Positions 26,001 through 41,000 of a DNA stretch of 64,000 nt are shown here, one piece after another. Numbering within the stretch: the first letter of the stretch is position 1; each line of letters begins with the position of its first letter. The position numbers were made by a program, and so were the translations under genes. The stretch comes from Synaphobranchus kaupii (taxonomy: Eukaryota; Chordata; Actinopteri; Anguilliformes; Synaphobranchidae), in the NCBI GenBank assembly GCA_029718625.1, contig CM056377.1, positions 104,110,585-104,174,584 on the forward strand, written 5' to 3'. Below the pieces are notes generated by a model. It saw only the letters and a list, made by a program, of their open reading frames with translations. It did no database searches and was not told the origin of the DNA.

Positions 26001-29000
26001 CATTTAGCTTCCGACAGAAATTTCATATAATGAACTGCATACGTTCAGAATTTTGCTATCAAGTGGAAACACTTTGGAAGGAGTGAATCAATAGAAGCAA
26101 TTCCAAACTCACAATGGAAACGTGATGGAAAGGAACAGTCTTCCTTTCTGCAGTGTGGTTTAAAGCTAATGCAGGCTAGTGGAAAAATATTTTGGTACAA
26201 TTTCCTTTGGAGGCTCGTCCAGGAAGTGTGGTTGACTGAACATGCAAACACTACTGAGCTGCCCTGAAAACCTGTACTGTAGGCAGTCCATTCAAACTTG
26301 GGCCCTCTACCCACAGATGTTATTTGGCATTTCCAAGGGTGTTCGCACACAGTGACCACCTTGTGGGATCCAGCTCAGAGCTGGACACCATCTCCACCAG
26401 CTTCCTCTTTCGTTATTTGTGCAAACTATTGGCAGGAAGAGTGAAAAGGGAAATATTCATGAAAGAAAGGGTCTAAACATGGCTGCGATTATTACGGAAT
26501 GCTGCGGGACGGCCCAGCCGTCGAACTGGGCTCTGATTTGCAGGACAAGGGGCCTTTGTCCCTCATCTGCAGAGACCCACGGCTCCTGTCCCTCTCCTGC
26601 CAGAATAGCACAGCAGGCCTTCTGAAAATAGAGCTGGCCCCGTTGGCAGTCCCTGCCTCTGCTCACTGCTGTCAAGAGCCAACAGAACCACCCTTTGTTT
26701 CAGGAGTGCAGAGGAATCATGGTTAAAAACAAAAACAAAACTGGAATTGTGTGTTAGTGAGAATTTGGAGAGGACAGAAGCACTTTGTCCAGGGAGCCTA
26801 TTTTTGTGGTTGCAAAATTAAATGACAGAGTATCTTTGTCACCTTTTTATGATTTTGTTTTTTTAAGACCAAATCTTAAAACCTATTTTATGAAATGGTT
26901 CCTGGCCCTAAATACGTTTCATTGATGCCAACTTCCTTTCGTGAATAATTCTTTGTTCCTGCCTCCATTGATGTGTGTTCTTGATATAGAATGTGAAATT
27001 AGAATGTGTGCATTCTTCAAGCCTTGATCAGTAAGTTTTCCCTCAGAAACTTGATCATGTTGTCTTCTGCTGAAAATTGTCGCTGCTGATTTGGCATCAG
27101 TTTCCCCTTATGTCCTAAAGAGTGAATGCGTAATGAAGGAGGAAATCCTGTTAGGAGCGCAAAAAAAAAGTTTTTTTTTTTTGGAAGAAGATTGGGATAG
27201 CTGTGGGAGTCCATAGTTCTACAAATTATTCTTTAATCATCTAAAATCTCCTCGTGCCATGTTCCCAGTTCTGTCTGAAGGCAGACAGATTAGTACACAG
27301 ATGGAATATTTTAGCCTTGTGAACTTAACAGAAAACAAAAGAATATTGTCTGCCCTGGAGGTTTTGTGGGGGAAAGTAATATGTTTCTTACGCAAACGGT
27401 AGACAGATCCAGTGAAGGTTCTCCAGGGCAATGCCTGAGAAAGCTCTTTTCTTTTTCTTTTTTTTTTTTAGAAATACAGCCTATTTGGTAGTGTTTCTTT
27501 GACAAATCTTTTTGGGCTTTGAGATGTTTTTTTTGTTTTTTTTTGCCTTCCTGCAGTAAATGTGCGAATACACATTTTCTTTTTTTCACTTTTTTTTGCT
27601 GGCATAATGGAGGTTTAGCCTGCAATCGCAGCTGAAGCAGTGTTAAATTTCCTTTATTGGACTGGACTAGATTAAGATTGGATTTAATGAAATGAAACAA
27701 ACAAAGAGACCACAAGAATGCATTATTCTGAGATGAGTGCAATCTCTTCTCAATGCACTGTTTTGTAATAGTCTTTCTTCAGAACTATTTCAGTCAATGA
27801 AGGGAATCTGAACTTAAGTTACAGATCCTGTATCGAATGTTAAAACTCTTAAAATTTATGATTTCCCATTAGATTGTTGTGCTGCAAAAAATACACCACC
27901 GGCAATGCATTTTTATTTTATTTTTTATTTTTTGCTTGAAACATCATAAAAGCCTAAGAGAAAAAAACTGTAGGTTAAATGTGCTATGTTCAGTGCTTAA
28001 ATTGCATTACATTTGATGTCCACAAATGATTACTGCCTGTGCTAACCTTGGACAATTTGTTGTCGTCTTGTGTATTTCCCTCAGATGGCACTGAATTGTC
28101 AAACCCTGGCTTTTCACCTCCCTCCAGCCCCAATCCCCTGAAAAAGGGAAGCTCCATCAACTGGTCCTTTCCAGACAAGATCAAGTCTCCTCGCACTGTG
28201 CGGAAACTGTCTATGAAGATGAAGAAACTACCGGAACTCAGCAGAAAGTTGAGCGTGAAAGGGACCCCCAGCATTAGCCAGCCAGAGCCACGACCCTCTT
28301 CCCCCAAAAGTCACGGCGGGGCGGAGCCTCATCCTGGCCCTGCCCGCCTGTCCCCCGGGGGCAGCCAGACAGCAGCCAGCAGAAACGTCATCTCCCGTTA
28401 CCACCTGGACAGCAGTGTGTCCACACAGCAGAGCTACAGCAAGAAAAGCAACAGCGGGGGTTCCAAGTCTGCCAGTAAAGGGGGCTACCTCAGTGACGGT
28501 GACTCCCCCGAGCTGGTGGCCAAGTCCGGGAAGCATGGCTCAGAGAGCAAGGCAGGGAAGAGTAAGGATTCCCCGGCCAACTGCTGCCCCAAGCTGCACG
28601 GCACTGAGTTGGACATTGACGCCTTCCGGCATTACAGCTTTACAGAGCAGCCCAAATGTGCCCAGTACATCTCAGGCCTGATGAGCCTGCATTTCTACGG
28701 GGCAGAGGACCTGAAGCCCCCCCGAGTCGACTCCCGCGACGTCTACTGCGCGATTCAGGTGGACTCCGTCAACAAGGCCCGCACAGCCCTGCTCACCTGC
28801 CGGACCACCTTCCTGGACATGGACCACACCTTCAACATCGAGCTGGAGAACGCCCAGCACCTGAAGCTGGTGGTGTTCAGCTGGGAACCCACTCCGCGCA
28901 AGAACCGCGTGTGCTGCCACGGAACGGTGGTGTTACCCGCCCTCTTCAGGGTCACCAAGACTCACCAGCTGGCCGTGAAGCTGGAACCCCGGGGCATGAT

Positions 29001-32000
29001 CTACGTGAAGCTGAACCTCATGGACCAGTGGCAGAACTCCTTGGACGGGCCGGACGTGGACCGTGACCCCCAGGTGTTCGGGGTGGAGGCCTGGAGGGTG
29101 GTGGACCGGGAGGGCGCCGGGCTGATGGTGCCTCTGCTCATCGAGAACTGCATCACAGAGATCGAGAAGCGGGGCTGTCAGGTGAGCATTCTGGGGTTCA
29201 GGGAATGTCCACCGTCAAAGCCAAATGTCTAAATGGACGCGGACTTCATGTTTATATGATGTGTAGTGATGTGTATGTGTTTTAATAGGTGATGGTACTG
29301 AAAAGTAGTGTTTCTGTGTATTTGGCTCTATGACTGGGACGTGGGGGTGGCAGGGGGTTATTGCGGATGTGCCAAATCACATTTTTCCCCCCTCTTTGAA
29401 GCCACTGTCACCAAAGTGAGACTCTGGCTTTCGTTTCTCCTAATTGGAGTGGAGACGCTGGCAGTAAAAGTGTCTGGCCACTGTTCATGCGCTATCTTTC
29501 ACTGGTGGGTCCAGGAGTGCTCCAGGCCGCTCTGGGTCTATAAAGAACATTTATCAGCTGCGGGCTGCAGGGCCTGTCCTTTAATCCTGAGAGCTCTCTG
29601 TATTAATTAGAAAAGCATGCAGCCCTGGCAGGCACAGCTGGTGCTGAGCAGGGCAGACGCAGGATATTATTAAAGCAGTAGGGGCCCTTATCCCAGCCTC
29701 CTCACGCCTCTGTCTGCAATGGGAGGGGATCTACGGTAGATTAGGAGGAATTTATAGGATGTGTCACCAAGGCATGCGGGACGGGCTCACAGTATCTCTT
29801 TAAATGTACTTTGCCTCGAGCACGGGATCTAATTTTATTTTAAAAAGAGAGGGGAAAAGTGAGACTTCTCCAGCACAGAGAAGGGTCTGGTGGGTTGCCG
29901 TGAAAACGGAGTACGCCTTGCGGCTGTTTTGGCTGTTGATGTTTTCCAACTCCTCAGACAGTCTTGTGTCAGAAAGGCATGCAAGGCATATGTGCGGTAT
30001 GTACTTAAACACAGTGTGCACCATGAGGGCCGATTTAGCGGCGACTTAGTCTTTTTAAGGGAGAAAAAACAAAACAAGAGTCAAGCTCATATTCTGCACG
30101 TACAGCCTGTGAAAATACCACGGCCCACGTTCTCTTTTTACCTGAAAAACTTTCCTCTCTCCTGCAATTGCCCGCAGCAGCTCCAGACATCCTGTCCTGT
30201 GCAGATTTTCTTTAATTAGAACTTGTAAGAAAACAAACACCAGGAGTTTTTAAACAGTTTTTTTTTTTCAGTGTTAGTTCGCAGTACTGGCAATAGGTTG
30301 AAAAAATGTTATTACAAACTGCACTGGTAGAAGAGGTCAGAAGGTGATGGCCTCTCTCATTGTTAATACTGCAGGTGCAACTGTCTTTCGCCGACCCATT
30401 GAGCTGCTTTTTCTCCACTCAATGACCTGCTCAGTAGAGTTTGTCAGTTCCTTTGCTGTTTAAATATCAAACAATGAAATCCTCCCTGGACTGCACATCC
30501 GGGTGGCCCGGAGTACTTCAGGAAGCAAATATTTCAGCGCAGGAAATGTCTATATATTTTTAATTAACATGAGGTGGAGCTATTGTTTCCTATTGGTGAT
30601 GTGTGTCACTCATCACTTGGAGATAGGACAGGAACTCTTCTCTGTGGATTCCTTTGTTACCAAAGGAAATCACTCTCTAAAACAGTCAGCTAGTTCCTAG
30701 TGTCTGTTATCACACCTAGAAAACCAAATCTCCACCTTTTCAGTTCATGCTCTTTCACTATCATACAATGTGGAACAAAGTTATATTGCCATAGAAGGCT
30801 AGGCAGCCTTGTAGTCTGTAATGCTGTAATTCATTGTATACATATATAGAGGTAGGCAGATAAAGCTATTTAGGAACACGGTTTGTGTCTGATTCTCGGA
30901 TTTCCTGTTGATGAACCAGAGGCTTGATCGTCAGAGAACGTGAACAGAAGCGTGACCAGTGCATACTGGTGAGGCACTGTAAACACATTGCCTTTGTTTT
31001 CTGTTAATGGTCTGTTAAATCGACGTGCCTTTCCCAAGTCGAGAGCTTGCTTGCAGACGGAATCTACAGAAGTCTGTTGGCAAGGAAAAGAAAGACTTTT
31101 GCCAGTGATTTTAAGCAGTTTAGTAGTAAAAAAAAAAAAGTATTAGTCATTACAATTTGATTGGTCATCACAAGTGTATATTACTGTCAAATGTGTCTCT
31201 TAAAGTAAAAACATACTTAAAGGAAGCTCTGTCAAAACTCTTTGATGGGTGTTATTATATGAATCAAGCTCTTACTTGGATTATTAAGAATTCTGAACCT
31301 CATCTTTCTCCAACAGTGGCTGACTCAAACCAGCCTTACTATCAGCCAAGACATTTAAATGAGCAAACTGCGAAGTTTTAAACCTGTCCAAAGACATTTT
31401 TCTCCAGATAGCTATTTTTTCACTTACATATGTTGGAAGCATTTTGGTAGGTAAGCATGATATAATGGTCATGATTTCATTGGTTGGAAATGGAGTGGAA
31501 ACACTAGAAAACTGGAAAAAAAAGAGGGGGGAAATACCTTGTTCCTGTTCAGAAGTAAATTTAAATAGATTTTTCTCCAACATTCGGACCAGCAAGTGCC
31601 AGATTTAGGTGCACTTGCAGTTTTTCCCTTTTATATTCCTGTACCTCGTGACCAAGAGGGGGAGGGATTGGTTCTAGTGGTTATGGAACATTGTTTGAAA
31701 TGCTCAATTGTGCATTGAAAAACTTTATATGTAAGATAGGCTTTAGGAAATGCGTAAGTTTGACATGACCCTGGGCTCCTATTCATGTCTAATGTAATTT
31801 TTTTTCATGCATTTCTGACTGGGTTCAGTGTAAATAATGTTGTGTGAGAGAACATGTTAAGGTAAACAGGCCAGGTTATATTGCCCCCTTCACCACAAAA
31901 CTGCATTGTTGCCTGTCAAACTGGACCAGGGACCAGTAAAGACATGAATGGTAAATGAAAGCTGCCTGCTTCCTGGACTGAGAGTGATGCATGCATGTTA

Positions 32001-35000
32001 ACAGGTGGTGGGGCTGTACCGTCTCTGCGGTTCAGCTGCAGTGAAGAAGGAGCTGAGGGAGGCCTTCGAGAGGGACAGTCGTGACGTCGAGCTGTCTGAG
32101 AACCAGTATCCTGATATCAACGTCATTACAGGTAAAAGCAACCCGACACCGCTCAGGCTCCTGGCCTGTAGCACAACACGCCAAACAAATCCTGTTATTA
32201 CCCATATTAGGTTACAAGGAAATTTAGAGGTACTGATAGGTCTTAATTGAATTACGTAACAGAATGTTCAAATCTTGACATTTGCAAGAAGCACTATGCA
32301 CTTGATTTCCTCTTAGCAGAGTGTTCTGCTTTGTTCATTACAAATAAAATATTATTTATTTTAAAATAATTATAATAATTATAAATTGTTTTTTGATTAT
32401 GTTTTGGTTTTTAATTCCTACTCGCATGCATAGTTTTCTGTAATGGATAAAGATAAAACTTGATATAAAGATAAATGCTTGATGGACATCAGAGATGATT
32501 CTGATGGTACATTCCCCTGAAGATTATTTTCCCACAAACAATGAAAATAATTTCAAATTCCAATGAAATATTGCTGTTGAATGAAAATTGTGAAATTCAA
32601 TATTGATATTTTTCAGAACCTTGTGTTCTTTGAATGCCTTCTGAGAGACATTTCCTCAAATGAAACATAGACTGCACACAACTGGAGGCACAGTATGAAA
32701 AATAAGCCTATTTAGTAGCTTCAGTAGTTTCAGTAGTTTCTGTTTATTGCATGGATTCATTTTATTAATGAATACCATTTCTTAAATCAAAAAGAATTAG
32801 CAAGTGCAGACCAACAATAACAACAAAACATGTCTATTGTATTGTGACACACCTTTTTAATCCCTAAATTTACCTCGGCCATTTTTTTATCTCGGTCAAG
32901 TTGCCACAAGTATGAGCTTTTTGCTCTGACTAACTATGGACACATGCATGTATGTAAATAAATAAAACAAATAGTGATTTGAAGGTAAAGGGGAATTCTA
33001 AAAATGAATATGTTCAGGAAACGCACAAAACAATCGTGAGTAACACATATTTAACTAGTAATCCACACCTGTAGTGGTTTGTGAGACCAGGTGAATCAAT
33101 TAAATTTGTGTGTTAAATTTGAATGTGACATCAGTGCTTTGCTTCAAATTCGAATGCTGTTAAGTAGCTGGTTAGATGTGCTATTCATTAAAACGGAACT
33201 GGAAATGTCCAGTTGTATTTAAAACAGAAGGGCTTTACCTTATAGCCAAGTCTACAAATCCTTAGAGAATACTCAGAAACTAACTATTTTTGGCAGTGTC
33301 TCAATGAGGCGATAACATAATTATCTGTAATTACCCCTGTGTGTGAGCATATGTTTCTGTGTGAGTTTGTGCACTCGCACAATACGCTCACTGTGAAAGA
33401 GAAATTCAGCGTGTGTCTTTGGTCTAAAGCCAAATGCGAGCAGAGCATTCTTCATTGTGAAAAAAGACAGAATGTTTCTGCTACCTACATCTGGGATTGG
33501 GTGGTGAGGAAAACCATAAAATTGCCTACACAGACTTTCAAAGCCTATTCACAATTGTATTCAACGTGAGAGCTGTCTTATTGTTTAAATTTGAAAAACC
33601 CCAGGACAGGGTGTTGATGACCAGGTCTGTGTATGATATTGAAATGGCCTTTGATGTGAAAGCACCATGGAGACCAGTGGGACCTGGCAAGTGGATTTAA
33701 ATCAAAGTTAATGAATTGGTCATTAGTCCTCAGGTTTACCTATTAGAACATAAAAAGGAGAACCGGACCTTCAGCCTATCTAGGCTTGTGATTTTTGCCT
33801 TCTGCCCAGATAATATTTGGCACTTTATCAAGCCCTGAACTGAACACGCAAAGTGTTTAACATTCAAAAACTATAATACAGACTATAATCCATACCATTA
33901 CTACTTAGTTGCATTCTTGCATGTGTGTTGCCTGAAGTTTAACAAGAAATATCATGAACAAGTGGAGGACATTCTGCCCAGTATTTCTGTAGTTCCTGCT
34001 GGGGCTTGAAGTGAATTTCCTAACATGAACCAGGCAACATTGATGTAATTTTTTGCTCCAGGTAGAGACACATGGTCTTCTTATCTCCTGACCATCCAAG
34101 GTCATCTGAAACCATTAAACAAAAACTCAGAAAACGCTAATTTTATCTGCCGACCTATCCGAAAGTGCTCCAGGCACATTCAAATCTTGGTGGCCACCAG
34201 CTTCAAGAACACTTTTGCTCTCTCCTAATAGCTCTCTCTCTCTCTCTTGCGGCCTGGGCAGGTGGTCATTGAACAATCCCAGCTCCCATGAGCCATGTTG
34301 AGAATCTAAACATCTGTGTAAATTGGATTGTCAGTCAAGTGGAATAAAGTCGCCCAGTCATGGGCATGCTTTTGCAGTCGGGAATTCCACTCAACACACG
34401 GAGTAAAGGCAAAAAAAAAATGGAAAAAACTTTTTCTTTTTTTTTCTCCCTCCAAAAGAGGAAGACTGTGGAAGCCTGTAGTCCGGGGCTCTTGTTGGTT
34501 TTGGGAAGAGGCCCACAATGCCGATCTTGTATCATGTCTGCTTTGATCCGCATGAATTTGCATGTCAGGGTAAAGAACACAGTTAACAGTTGAACGGGTC
34601 AGAAAAAAAGAGCCAGCACCAACGTGAATTGTTGGTTTTTGCTTGCTGTCTAAATTTGCTCTGCGGAGCGAGTGGGTGTTGCAGATAGCCAGGGAGGGGG
34701 AGGGGGATAGCTGAGTGTTGAAGAGGGGGGGGGGGGGGGGGGGGGGGGGTGAAATCAGGACAGCTAATAAGCAGGCGAAAGAGAGAGGAACTGAGGGGCT
34801 GCGTGTCACAAGGCTAATTTAAAAAGCAGAGGTAGTGAAAGGGATTACTGGGGTCGAAGTTCAATCCAAAGCTTGCAAAACATGTGCAGTGTATGGGCCT
34901 TTTTTTGTTCTAAACAATAATCCAGACAAGTGGCACTGAAAAGGTTGTCCTGATCATCAAACTTGTAGCATTCAGAAAATTACCAAAATTTAATTTAATC

Positions 35001-38000
35001 CCAATAAATTGTGTGTGTGTTTGTGTGTGTTCTACTGGACATTAAAACATGGCCTGACTCATTTAAATTGTCATTTTCCAATTATACCTCTTTTCATTTA
35101 GCAGTTTGGTTATACTGCTTTACCTAAAGGCTACAGTAGCATAGAGCGTAGGACAGTTATAGCAGTGAACCCATCACCCCCAGGACTATTGTCCCTGGCT
35201 CCAGCCACTTCACATGCTACCATTAGCAGAATTAGCTGAAAAGAACACGGGGGTTAGTGGTCTGGTGACCTGTAGTGTTTTAATCGAATAACAGCTGTGG
35301 ACTGGAATGAGGCATGAGTAACTTTAATTAACCAGGTCATCGATCTCCACCTTATTTGACTTGGAGGCATTCCGGGGCATGCTGCTAGTGCTAGCAAGGC
35401 TATGTTTCATCAAGGCAGATCCTCCTCAGATGCACAGATGGAAAGGGATGCTGTGGAGAGCAGACATAGGATGGTTTATTCCTACATCAGATTTTCCCTA
35501 GCAGTGTACCATAGGGAAACGACCGTATAAACTGGATTTCTTTGGTTTAGAGAGCCATTAGCAAAGTTCTCAGCTCCTATTTCTTGTCTCACTTTGTTTG
35601 CTTTGTGTTAAGTTTTGTTCTTTAACCAACTAAGGAGCCAGGCTGTTCTTGGACATATTTGATTATGAGAATATTGTTGCTTCACCTGGCAGTAATTGCA
35701 GGAGCAGTAGATAGGGCTCCTTATTGTGGCCTGCAGTAACAATTAGCCTTAGTTATTCATTCTGAGCAGAACTGAAAATTTGCCAGTCTGGAAGTAGTTT
35801 GTAGTTTTTTCTTTTTAGAGGGTTCGGGCAATGTTTAGTTGAGGCTGATGGTAAGGGGTTAGTTGGTGAGGATAGGACCTAACTCGTGTCCTGGATGGAT
35901 CCTGACCCACCCCCACCGTGTGAAGACATGGAAAGTCATTAACAAGTGCCCCCTTTGTTACCAAACAAACACAGATGGTATTTGACTCATGCATTGGGGA
36001 TTAGCTGAACTCTGGGCTGGCCAGGAGGCGCCCTGGATACAAAGAGGTACAACTTTGTGTGGGTGTCAGAATCGCACGCGAGGCAGTGGACTGGGCTGCA
36101 CCCCTCTCCCGGTCAGCACTGGGGGACAGAACAAGCCACTGCCTGTTCTCTTGTGCTGGTAGTGTACCCATCCGTCTGTCAGACAGAACATAAGGTCAGA
36201 AGTGGGTCTGTTGGAGATGCTGGATATTGTAAGTCTAAACATATAGAAAATCAGTACACCCCCCCCCCCCTTCCCCCCCCCCCCATACTTGGACAGGGCT
36301 TTAAATGGGCTTTCATTTTAGACTAGACACATCCGGATAGGAATTTGACTGTACAGTATCAGATATAAGTTATATAATAACTGGACACAACATGGATTCC
36401 TCAGCATAATTGTCACTTCAATAATAATATTGACTAGAATTGTGTAAATCAATAAATAATAATTTCTCCAAATACTCTCGAAAGCCTTGCAGGCATTTCT
36501 CTTTTCTTTTAGTCAGGCACCCATTCTTTTCTTTGGACTGTGAGCATTTGAATGCCTGTTGCCTTTTGTACACGCTGTGGAAACGAGGAACACCTGCAAA
36601 AAGCCCACCTGTTTGCTCCAGAGTCCTGACCTTGCCTTTGTTACAGGATTTGCTTGTGTGTCGAGTTCCTGGTCCAGCCAATAGGGGTTAAGGTTCTTTA
36701 AAACAGAGCAAATATGCAGCTGAGTCATAGCAGGCTAATGATTTACTCCCACATAAAGGCAGCATTCTTAGTGTTCTGGGTCACTTCACACTTGCATAGG
36801 GGTTATTGGTGTTTATATTAAACCAGCTTGCTGTTATTACAGATGGAGTCACTAAGGTTGTGAAGGGAGAAATGGTGTATTTTAATTTAGCTGCTATCTA
36901 GTTGCTTTCTTGCTCATTCCCCTTCTATAACTGAGAGGGTTGGTTTTAGATGGGGGGGGGGGGGGTAGCAGTATTAAAATTGTCAGTATAGAGAATGCAA
37001 ATAGATGTATGCATTTTCTCGAAAAGAATGCATTGCAGTGAACAAGTTGCTTTTTGATATGGTCTGTTTTAATATGTGTAATTCCATAGTGTGTATTTAG
37101 CTGCTTGCTAAGGAGGTAATGTTATTAACATTAAAACCTTTCCGCATTAAGTTCTTATATTGCAGAAGCAAAATCATCTGAATAAAATAACGTGTTTTAG
37201 CAAAATTGGCATGATATCAAGACACGTGTACAGAATTATTTTACATGTATGCCCTAGTTAATCTGTTACGTCTTTAACAAAGAACACTGTTGAAGGAGTG
37301 AGGGTTGATTTTTCTGTCATGTTCTGTGGAGTTGGGGGCAGATTGCTGGGATTCTGACAGGTAAAAACACAGCGAGTAAAGAGGTCAGACTGGGATGCAG
37401 ACAACAAGAATAAGCAAAGCACAGCTCTACACAGTTTCACTACATTTTAAAGTACATGCAGTGGAAAGCATGTGGATGACTACAATAGAATGAACATTTG
37501 CTCTAGATTTCATTTATTACTGGTTACTTCTAAAATGTGTCATGGAGTCCTACCTCACCATTTTCATGATTTCCCCATTTCTGGTACCTTAGCCTGCTGT
37601 GAATATATAGAGAAGCTGTAAACACTCACTAAATCAAAATTTTCCAAATCCCTAAGCCTGCACCACAACAAAATATATGCCTGTCAGTATGGATGTAGTC
37701 CGTGAGAATCCAGTTGTAAATGTTTACCTGGTAGTAGACTTTGAAAGGTCTTGTTCTTTACAGGAATGAAAGACTGTTATTTTGCACTTTTGTGGCTGCT
37801 GCTGGTTTGGAATGAACAAGCCCAAGCTCACATCTTTGCTGTTGTGTTGAGACGTGTTGGGTCTTGATTTAATGGAGCATGGTGGTGGATCAGACGCTGG
37901 GATAGAGACCGCAACTAATAGACCCTGTTGTGCATACTAACAGCAGAGTTTGTATCCGCAGGAAGGAAAACTGTGTTGGGTCTGCGAGATGCCAAATACT

Positions 38001-41000
38001 GTAGCTGTTGATACTTGACAGTGATTTCAGAAGAATCAAATTACACAATGTTTTTCTCAGTTGTACAACTTTGCTGGAAAGTGCTTTTTGTTTTCTTTGC
38101 ATTTTACTTTTTTTTTTTTGGGCCAGTTTCTTTTGGCAGAACCGGGGGACTAGGAGGCTACAGAAACTGCTGGTGAATTTCTCAAGCCACTTACAGGTCC
38201 TGTGGGAATAGCCTTGTTTGCTGAGAGTGATGTTTAACGACAGCGATAAAACTAAGGACAGATTTATTTGTCTCAAATCCATTTCATCCCTACTGTTCAT
38301 TTCATTTCTTCAATAGCATTCTTTGGGAAATGATGTATGAGACAGCACCCTTTGCCCCAAAAGCAGCAAATTAGTTGATATAAGCCTGCCGCTTTGATGT
38401 GTGGAGCTGAATTTAGTGCAAGCTGATCATTTATCATCGCATAAATGTGTAAAATTCAGCAAATATTTGTCTGACATGAACACCAAACTGCTCCGTATTC
38501 TACAACAGTTCTGGTAATGCTAAATAAATCTACAGATTAATTTATGGCACAGTAATTGCCACCTTATGTAATATTTAGCTTTGATGCAGCTTTACCTTTT
38601 AAGTGAATGTGAGTAATGGGGCAGTCCTATGCAAACTCACTTCCATCAGTCAGAACCTGTCTTCCTTTTGAACGTGTGGCCCCCGGTGGCTTGAAAATGG
38701 ATGAAAGCCACTGCTGTAATCTATAATACTCATCACCTAGATGCATACTCCGCTAGCATTGCTTTGAAACTGAGGCAATACCTGAACATGTGATTGACTT
38801 ATTTACCTTGCTAACAATGTTGTCTAATGGTAACACTAACAATTGTTGTCTGCATGTTTCTGTGATGTCTATAATAAATATAAAAATTATTTATACATTT
38901 TGTAATTTCATACAAATGCATTGAAACCTGTCTCAGGCAGCCATCTTGGGGTTTAAAGAAAAATGGCAGTCACGTGATTGCCAAGGCAGGTTTCAATGTA
39001 TTTCTGTATGACTGAAAAAATCCATTCCTATTAATGCCATATTTATCCACATTTCTAAGCACAAGAGCGGTGAAGTTAATTTGAGTCATTCACTGGTATT
39101 TCTAAACTATAAGGATGCACAAGATGGATGTTGCACGATAGTATTAGATACTCAAGTTACAGCTACATTATGGAGGGCTTTTGCTTCCATAAACTTTTCT
39201 AATCACTTAGATTTTTTTGTTGAGGTGTCGGGCTTTCAGCGTAACTGACTTATGAGCTGCCATTTTACTGATTGAGTGGAGACAAAGACCAGGCAGATCT
39301 AACATTCATGCTTTTTTATTTATACAGCAGAGAACATTATTTGAATTTTATTGCAAGGATTGCCCCTTGAGATGTAGCATCTCATTTTTGAGGGGGTCCT
39401 ATAAACACAGAGATCCAAAATTATACAACACGGATAAAACAACAATACATAACATACACTACAAATACACAGATACAGACAACTCCCACATCCTCTCCCA
39501 CCCACACCCCAGACCACAGTTGTTGTACAAGAAAAATAAAAAATAAAAAACAAAAAATAAATATTTTTACAATGACCCGAAAAATAAATCTAATACATCA
39601 GCATAAGGAGCAGTTTCAGCAGTATGTCTTAAGATTGAAAGATTGAAGGTATGCACAAATTAAAAGCATGAGCATGTTGTTTTAAAATAAGAAAATAAAG
39701 ATGACCTGAAGCAGCGGAAAGAGGTAATAGATCTAAGAGAGAGAGGAAGATTATTCCAATCAGAAGGAGCTTTATATTGGAAAGACCTGCGTCCGACTTC
39801 TTTAAAAATTCTTGGGACGAAGAAAAAGGGATATTGCATATGTCTGAGTGAATATGTAGATTTACATGGAACCAACAACTGTTTTAAATAAGAAGGACAA
39901 TTAAAATAAACACATTTGAAGATGAGCTGAACCCAGTGTAATTGCCTTCTAGATTCGAGCTGCAACATATTGAGCGAATGATACATGAAACAATGATGCG
40001 TTCTATATGGACACCTCAAAACAAATCTACATAGAGAGTTATAAACAACATTAAGGGGCCTCAGATTAGTGTCAGAGGTGTTCTGATAGACAATGTCAGC
40101 ATAATCAATAATAGGCAATATCAACTGGGAGATTATTCTTTTTCTGACTTGGAATGTAAAACAATTAATTGAGCGATAAAGTGAACTCAGACAACCATAT
40201 GTTCTTTTTATAATAGAATCAATGTGGGGCTTAAAGGAGAGTTCAGGGTCAATCCAAAGTCCAAGATATTTGAACAAATCAACTTTCTCAAGGGGTAACC
40301 CATCATCAGAAATAATATGCAAATCACAAAAATAAGAGCGACTGGGTCGCGTTCCAAACACCATGCAGCAAGACTTCTTCTTATTCAATACAAGTTTGTT
40401 GTTATGAAACCAGTTTTGGACCAAGTTAAAGTCGGACTGTAAAGAATTCTGAATTTGTAATATGTCAGAATTAGAAGTGTAAATAACAGTGTCATCAGCA
40501 TAAAGATGTAGAGAACAATTAGAGCATATTTGAGGTAGGTCATTAATAAAAATAGAAAAAAGAAGTGGTCCCAAGGTGGAACCTTGTGGAACACCCTTTT
40601 CAACAATTAGATAGTCAGACTGAGAACCCTGGACGACAACACACTGATGTCTATTATGAAGATAGGTATTAAACCAGAAGAGGGCATTTTGAGTTAAACC
40701 AATAGAATAGAGCATATCAAGGAGAAGGTAGTGATCAACCATATCAAAAGCTTTGGAAAGATCGATAAAAATTGCACCTGTGAGTTGGCCTTTATCAAAA
40801 GATGAGAACACATCATTAGTGAATTTTAGAAGAGCAGTAGTGGTGGAAAAGTTAGGTCTAAACCCAGACTGAGATGGAGATAAAATATTGAACAGATTGA
40901 TGTATTGTGATAATTGATTAAAAATAAGTTTCTCAAAGATTTTAGCAATAGTACAAATAATAGAAATTGGTCGATAATTATTCACATTGGATGGGTCTCC

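Noticed and set aside
28656..29066. Alternative plus-strand frame rich in Arg/Pro within exon 3
   Set aside because: Out-of-frame shadow of the C2-domain coding sequence.
34306..34809. 167-codon minus-strand frame with a poly-Pro run
   Set aside because: The Pro run is the 25-G tract read in reverse; no homology or splice support.
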